A program made the translations under genes and the position numbers. 7,119 bases of DNA from an uncultured Planctomycetaceae bacterium (lineage in GTDB: Bacteria; Planctomycetota; Planctomycetia; Pirellulales; Pirellulaceae), in assembly GCA_903921945.1 (NCBI GenBank), contig CAIXSC010000777.1:1-7119 (forward strand), read 5' to 3'. Positions 5,429-7,119 of the stretch are shown here, piece by piece; the stretch's first letter is position 1; the number at the start of each line of letters is the position of its first letter. The notes beneath the pieces were generated by a model, which ran no database searches, was not told where the DNA came from, and worked only from the letters and a program-made list of their open reading frames with translations.

Positions 5429-7114
5429 CTATGGCGGCGGGGCGGCGGTCACGGGCAAATTCCGCAGCACGCGGAGAGCCGGACGGTGGGCATCCTCGTC
5501 CCGCAGTTGAAACACGCCGAGGATGATTTCCGGAAAACCATCGCCGTCCAGGTCATCGACCGCGAGTGCCGCGTACGCGAAGTCACCGGCCAACACACGA
5601 TGTCGAACAAACACGCCGGGAGCCGTTTGTTCCAACACGATCAAGGAATCCAGTGCGCGCAGATCGGTGTTGCCTAGCAATTGCCGCGGCAGGAAAGCGC
5701 CAGCGACGATGTCGAGGTCGCCATCCCGATCAAGGTCGCCGGTGACCGCTTTGTAGGCGCCCGCAAGGTCCGCCATCCGATGCTCGGTGAACGGGAACTC
5801 CCCGCGGTTCTCCAGCCATTGAACACCGTGGTACGGTTTCACCAGCTTGCTGTCGAACGTGTCCCCGTTGCTGTACACGACATCGAGGTCGCCGTCGCGA
5901 TCCAGGTCGGCGAGCTCAATGCCGCTGGAACCAAACGCCGGATCCCGCGCGGGGCTGATCACCCGTGGCGTGAAACGCCGCTCGCCCTCGTTCAGGTGAA
6001 CGATCACCTCCTCGTAGTGCTGGCTCATCACCGTCACAATGTCCAGCCGTCCGTCGCCGTTGAAATCGACCGGGATCGCGTCGATGGCCCCGGCGCGATG
6101 GTCGAGCTCCCGGGGCGTCAGCTTGGGGCGTAGCGGATCGCCGCCTTCGTTCTCCATCCAGAACAGACGCCCGGACTTGCGCCAGCCAAACTCGGCCACG
6201 ATCAGGTCGAGATCGCCATCGCCATCGAGGTCGGCGGCCCGCGTGTCAGCGACGCGCCCGAGCCCTTCCACCAAGACCGTTGGGGTCCACTCCTCCGGGG
6301 CGGCGCCCGCGTGCAGCAGAACGACCCGGCCCTGATCATGGTCCGCCGGGTCGAAGCTCCCCAGGTCGGCAACCAGCAAGTCTTGCCGGCCATCGCCATC
6401 CCAGTCCACAAGCGACGCTCGGCATGGATTGCGCAACGTGGCGATCAACCGGCCGTCCCGTCCCCCCTTCTCCAGCGTTTTCGTCCAGCGCACTCCACCA
6501 TCCCGCATGTCGCACGTCACCCACACGGCCGGCGAGTCCTGGAAGAGTGCCAGTTTCGCAACGCTGGCAACCGCCGGCGCCGCGTCCGTCTCGCCGCCAC
6601 CTTCCAAGCCTTTCCCGGGCTCCTCTTGCACGACGGATTCGCGGAATTCGCGTGCGAAACGGGTCGCCGCCGGCATCGGTGCTGGCAGTGGCAAGACTGC
6701 GGGAGCCGATTCTTGAAAATAGCGCACGACCGCAGCCATCACGGGGACTTTCAGATCGGTACGACGGGATTCGAAGTAACGGTCGTAGCCCAATTGGATC
6801 TCATCGGGCCAAGCGGATCGGGGAAAAAAGTCCGCTCGTGGCATGGTGTGGCAGTCGCCGCAGAAGGCGGCAATTTCCCCTCGGGCGGCGTCCGTTAAGG
6901 GCGGGCTCGCAGCCAGCGACGGCTTGCCGGCTTGCGTCTCGGACGGCGGAGTCGCGGGACGACAAGCTACCACGCACGCCAGGAAGGCGAGGCAGGCAAC
7001 AGCAGTTAGGGAGGTAAGGGAAAAGGACCGGCTGAGCGTTGTCGACACTATCAATCGGCCGAGCGGGCTGTTCGGGGAGTGAGGGCGAATCGGAAGTCGC
7101 CCGCGAATACTCAT
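5429..7114 (-). CDS. VCBS/FG-GAP lipoprotein with N-terminal cytochrome c-like heme motif
   Basis: A predicted exported lipoprotein of 561 residues that joins a short cytochrome c-like segment to a beta-propeller-type repeat domain. A hydrophobic signal (about 28-50) ends in VVAC with Cys51 as the likely lipidated residue. The heme c attachment motif CGDCH is at 85-89, followed by TMPRADFFPRSAW, resembling the small heme segments seen before FG-GAP repeats in other bacteria. Six calcium-loop motifs follow at 237-245, 295-303, 350-358, 403-411, 460-468 and 521-529 (for example DLDGDGDLD). There is no ASPIC/UnbV domain. The start is uncertain: the ATG at 7114 lies 5 bases from the window edge and the frame is open to the edge, while a GTG at 7048 would give a more usual 28-residue signal, though without a clear ribosome binding site. 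A role in electron transfer, or heme-dependent binding at the cell surface, is possible but unproven. Confidence 0.92.
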   Translation of the reverse strand: MSIRGRLPIRPHSPNSPLGRLIVSTTLSRSFSLTSLTAVACLAFLACVVACRPATPPSETQAGKPSLAASPPLTDAARGEIAAFCGDCHTMPRADFFPRSAWPDEIQLGYDRYFESRRTDLKVPVMAAVVRYFQESAPAVLPLPAPMPAATRFAREFRESVVQEEPGKGLEGGGETDAAPAVASVAKLALFQDSPAVWVTCDMRDGGVRWTKTLEKGGRDGRLIATLRNPCRASLVDWDGDGRQDLLVADLGSFDPADHDQGRVVLLHAGAAPEEWTPTVLVEGLGRVADTRAADLDGDGDLDLIVAEFGWRKSGRLFWMENEGGDPLRPKLTPRELDHRAGAIDAIPVDFNGDGRLDIVTVMSQHYEEVIVHLNEGERRFTPRVISPARDPAFGSSGIELADLDRDGDLDVVYSNGDTFDSKLVKPYHGVQWLENRGEFPFTEHRMADLAGAYKAVTGDLDRDGDLDIVAGAFLPRQLLGNTDLRALDSLIVLEQTAPGVFVRHRVLAGDFAYAALAVDDLDGDGFPEIILGVFQLRDEDAHRPALRVLRNLPVTAAPPP

Positions 7115-7119
7115 CCGGA

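Overview
The window looks like chromosomal DNA of a planctomycete, probably from the Pirellulales side. The evidence is a DUF1559 pseudopilin-like protein with an H-X9-DG tail, a small lipoprotein of the type common in that phylum, two FG-GAP/VCBS lipoproteins (one ending in an ASPIC/UnbV domain), GC-rich DNA and frequent GTG starts. This is inference from protein families; no rRNA or other phylogenetic marker is present.

All five convincing genes lie on the minus strand, so the transcription order runs from high to low coordinates: (1) a cytochrome c-like/VCBS lipoprotein (7114-5429, possibly starting outside the window); (2) a DUF1559 prepilin-like protein (5128-4136); (3) a non-coding, structured stretch of about 260 bases ending in a clear intrinsic terminator (3939-3915); (4) a small lipoprotein with a carboxypeptidase-regulatory-like fold (3876-3397); (5) a membrane-anchored TPR protein (3341-2091); (6) a CRTAC1-type FG-GAP/ASPIC-UnbV lipoprotein (2084-120). 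Genes 4 to 6 are tightly spaced (55 and 6 bases apart) and look like one operon. Genes 1 and 2 are separated by about 300 bases that hold possible hairpins. A plus-strand intrinsic terminator at 56-84 suggests that an unseen gene to the left converges on this operon.

Every product carries an export or membrane-anchoring signal: three lipoproteins, one type IV pilin-like N-terminus and one single-span membrane anchor. The genes therefore probably encode envelope or surface components, with calcium-binding beta-propeller-type repeats in the first and last proteins and a heme c motif in the first. Their joint function is not known to me and I do not assign one.

The most interesting parts are the structured non-coding region between the DUF1559 gene and the small lipoprotein gene, with a terminator only 38 bases before the next start codon, and the heme-motif VCBS protein in which I cannot place a clear distal heme ligand. 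I found no tRNA, rRNA, CRISPR array, transposase or integrase.
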